Below, piece by piece: positions 62,980-64,000 of a stretch of 64,000 nucleotides of DNA. The notes beneath the pieces are model-generated. The model was not told the origin of the DNA. It searched no databases and saw nothing but the letters and a program-made list of their open reading frames with translations. Position 1 is the first letter of the stretch, and each line of letters starts with the position of its first letter. Source of the DNA: Streptomyces sp. ISL-100 (lineage in GTDB: Bacteria > Actinomycetota > Actinomycetes > Streptomycetales > Streptomycetaceae); contig NZ_JAGGOK010000059.1 in NCBI RefSeq assembly GCF_018614615.1, positions 115,366 to 179,365 on the forward strand. Direction: 5' to 3'. The translations under genes were made by a program, and so were the position numbers.

Positions 62980-63469
62980 GCCCCCGCACCCCTGGTTGCC
63001 GTCCTTGCCGTCCCTGCCGTGATCTCGCAGGTCAAACGGCATACGGCCAAGACGGCAGTCAGGGCCAAGACGTCAACGCGATCACGACTGGCGCGCTTCC
63101 CGCCCAGACACTGCCCGGATCCGTCTTGTGCCGTCCTGAGCGTCCTTGCCGTATTGCCCCAGGTCGCAGCGCTGCCTGCCGGGACGGAAGACGCCCCGGC
63201 ACCGTCCCGGCCGGACAGGGGCACGTTGAGACCGCGCTCGGACGCGATAAACGGGTTGAGCCTCCGCCCGGCAGGTTCGAGGACGCCGCCCGCACGCGAC
63301 GGGACGGACGGCCGGGGCTGCTGCCGTACCCGCCCTGACCTGCGCTTGCAACGGCCAAGACGGCAAAGACGCACTACACCGCTATCGCAGGAGTACACCG
63401 CTTGACCACCCATTCCATCCCTATCCACCGCACCACCTACCAGGCGACCGGCTCGGCGAAGGGTGGCCA
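62980..63469. repeat. Intergenic region with short iteron-like repeats
   Basis: 490 bp without a gene. GTCCTTGCCGT occurs at 63001-63011 and 63142-63152; CGGCCAAGACGGCA at 63044-63057 and 63352-63365; further partial copies (GGCCAAGACG at 63063, CCGTCTTGTGCCGTCCTGAG at 63121) share the core CCGTCNTGCC or its complement. Placed directly after the DUF3631 ATPase gene, these could be binding sites of a replication or regulatory protein. They are short and the spacing is irregular. Confidence 0.4.
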
Positions 63470-63820
63470 GTGATGACGAAGCAGTCTGTCGAGCGGTACG
63501 CACTGATCGCGGCGGGCACCGTCATCGTGGCCCTGACCGCCGGCGCGTTCTGGCTCTCGTACGCGCACCTCGCCGAGGTCGCCGGACAGCACGGGATCAA
63601 CAGCTCTCCCGCCCGGCGGTGGGCCTGGCCCGCCACCCTGGACGCGTTCATCGTCGCGGGCGAACTGCTCATGCTCCGGGCGGGCCTGCGCCGGGTGACC
63701 GACGGGTGGGCCATCGCCCTCACGGCCACCGGATCGGTGGGCTCGATCGCGCTCAACGTGGCCGGCGTCAGCGGCACGGCCAACGCTAGTGCGTTGGCCA
63801 CGAACGTTCGCCGGGTTTGA
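63470..63820 (+). CDS. DUF2637 membrane protein (Spd-like), probably 3' truncated by an IS
   Basis: 116 residues from GTG 63470 or ATG 63473 (GAAGGG upstream). Three hydrophobic segments: YALIAAGTVIVALTAGAFWL, WPATLDAFIVAGELLMLRAG and ALTATGSVGSIALNVAGVSG. DUF2637 proteins accompany transfer genes in streptomycete elements and are usually longer. Here the frame runs into sequence that looks like an IS end (from about 63790) and stops, so the C-terminus is lost or replaced. Confidence 0.7.
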   Translation: MMTKQSVERYALIAAGTVIVALTAGAFWLSYAHLAEVAGQHGINSSPARRWAWPATLDAFIVAGELLMLRAGLRRVTDGWAIALTATGSVGSIALNVAGVSGTANASALATNVRRV

Positions 63821-64000
63821 TCAGGCGGCTTTGAGTCGTGGGCGGCCCCAGCGTTGCTGGCGTTCGCTGCGGACTCTGGCACGTTCACGGCGTTGGGCGG
63901 ACAGGACGTCGGGGTGACGGGCATTGGCGTTGCGCCACCGCAGGTAGTCCTGGAGTTTCCGGGCGAGCACCGTGTGGTTGGGGTGGTTGGAGCCGCCCAT
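63821..64000 (-). mobile_element. 3' end of an IS630-type transposase gene, cut by the window edge
   Basis: The minus-strand frame reads TVLARKLQDYLRWRNANARH, PDVLSAQRRERARVRSERQQ, RWGRPRLKAA and stops at 63821-63823, the wording of the C-terminal end of IS630-family transposases of Streptomyces. About 60 residues are visible. The element's outer end probably lies near 63787, at a TA in GCTAGTGC, inside the DUF2637 gene. Confidence 0.7.

Noticed and set aside
63001..63375. Small coding frames in the 62980-63469 gap
   Set aside because: The open frames on both strands lack ribosome sites and family-like text; the repeats explain the composition better.

Overview
The window is high-G+C actinobacterial DNA, almost certainly from a Streptomyces. 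The evidence is strong GC3 bias, GTG and TTG starts, RTX-free compact operons with 4-base ATGA/GTGA overlaps, and families typical of streptomycetes: a LuxR-type regulator with an N-terminal winged helix, NB-ARC/TPR proteins, Lsr2-like tails, and tRNA-targeted integrative elements with DUF3631 and DUF2637 genes. No identity searches could be run, so family calls rest on motifs read in the translations.

Left edge (1-9.5 kb). A partial gene is followed by a large nuclease-STAND-TPR protein that looks like an Avs-type antiphage NTPase. Next come the 3' half of a tRNA-Arg (a phage/ICE attachment remnant) and an N-terminally truncated tyrosine integrase. A Nudix hydrolase, a frameshifted FAD-dependent oxidoreductase, a LuxR-type regulator, two small unknown genes and a frameshifted helix-turn-helix gene complete this part.

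Centre (9.8-32.7 kb). A plus-strand biosynthetic cluster for a phosphonate natural product. PEP mutase, a two-subunit phosphonopyruvate decarboxylase and an aldehyde dehydrogenase give the route PEP -> phosphonopyruvate -> phosphonoacetaldehyde -> phosphonoacetate. Around this core lie two ATP-grasp proteins (one fused to a P-loop/DUF1611-like domain), a PaaK-like adenylating enzyme, a HisC-like aminotransferase, an S9 peptidase, and two TauD-like Fe/2-oxoglutarate enzymes whose HxD motif reads HSA and HSG (the pattern of radical halogenases). There is also a sulfotransferase-TPR protein with a private PAPS supply (CysC, CysD, CysN, a PAP phosphatase and a dead APS-kinase paralogue), an MFS exporter and a CPA2 antiporter. 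A catalytically complete aspartate carbamoyltransferase stands alone between two terminators. Phosphonoacetate plus amide ligase plus a spare ATCase suggests a product related to N-phosphonacetyl-L-aspartate (PALA), the classical ATCase inhibitor, with the spare ATCase as self-resistance. The sulfation genes and the halogenase-like motifs suggest further decoration. This is the most likely undescribed system in the window.

Right accessory region (32.7-58.7 kb). Decayed IS copies lead into a stretch flanked by direct repeats of the 3' half of a tRNA-Thr(CGT) at 34.16 and 58.70 kb, with a third short copy at 34.29 kb. Inside are an NB-ARC/TPR protein, a GT-B-like protein carrying thirteen perfect 7-bp repeats in its coding sequence, small DUF6907-type genes, a frameshifted TOTE-type primase-helicase with an Lsr2 tail, a helicase-associated protein and a truncated AbiEii-type nucleotidyltransferase. 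A DUF4011/DUF3320-type helicase-nuclease gene follows, cut in two by a 6.1-kb Tn554/RIT-like element with several tyrosine-recombinase genes; the two halves of the helicase rejoin in frame across it.

Right edge (58.7-64 kb). A second integrative element: integrase (one-base frameshift), XRE regulator, excisionase, DUF3631 ATPase, a repeat-rich intergenic region and a DUF2637 membrane protein, then the 3' end of an IS630-type transposase at the window edge.
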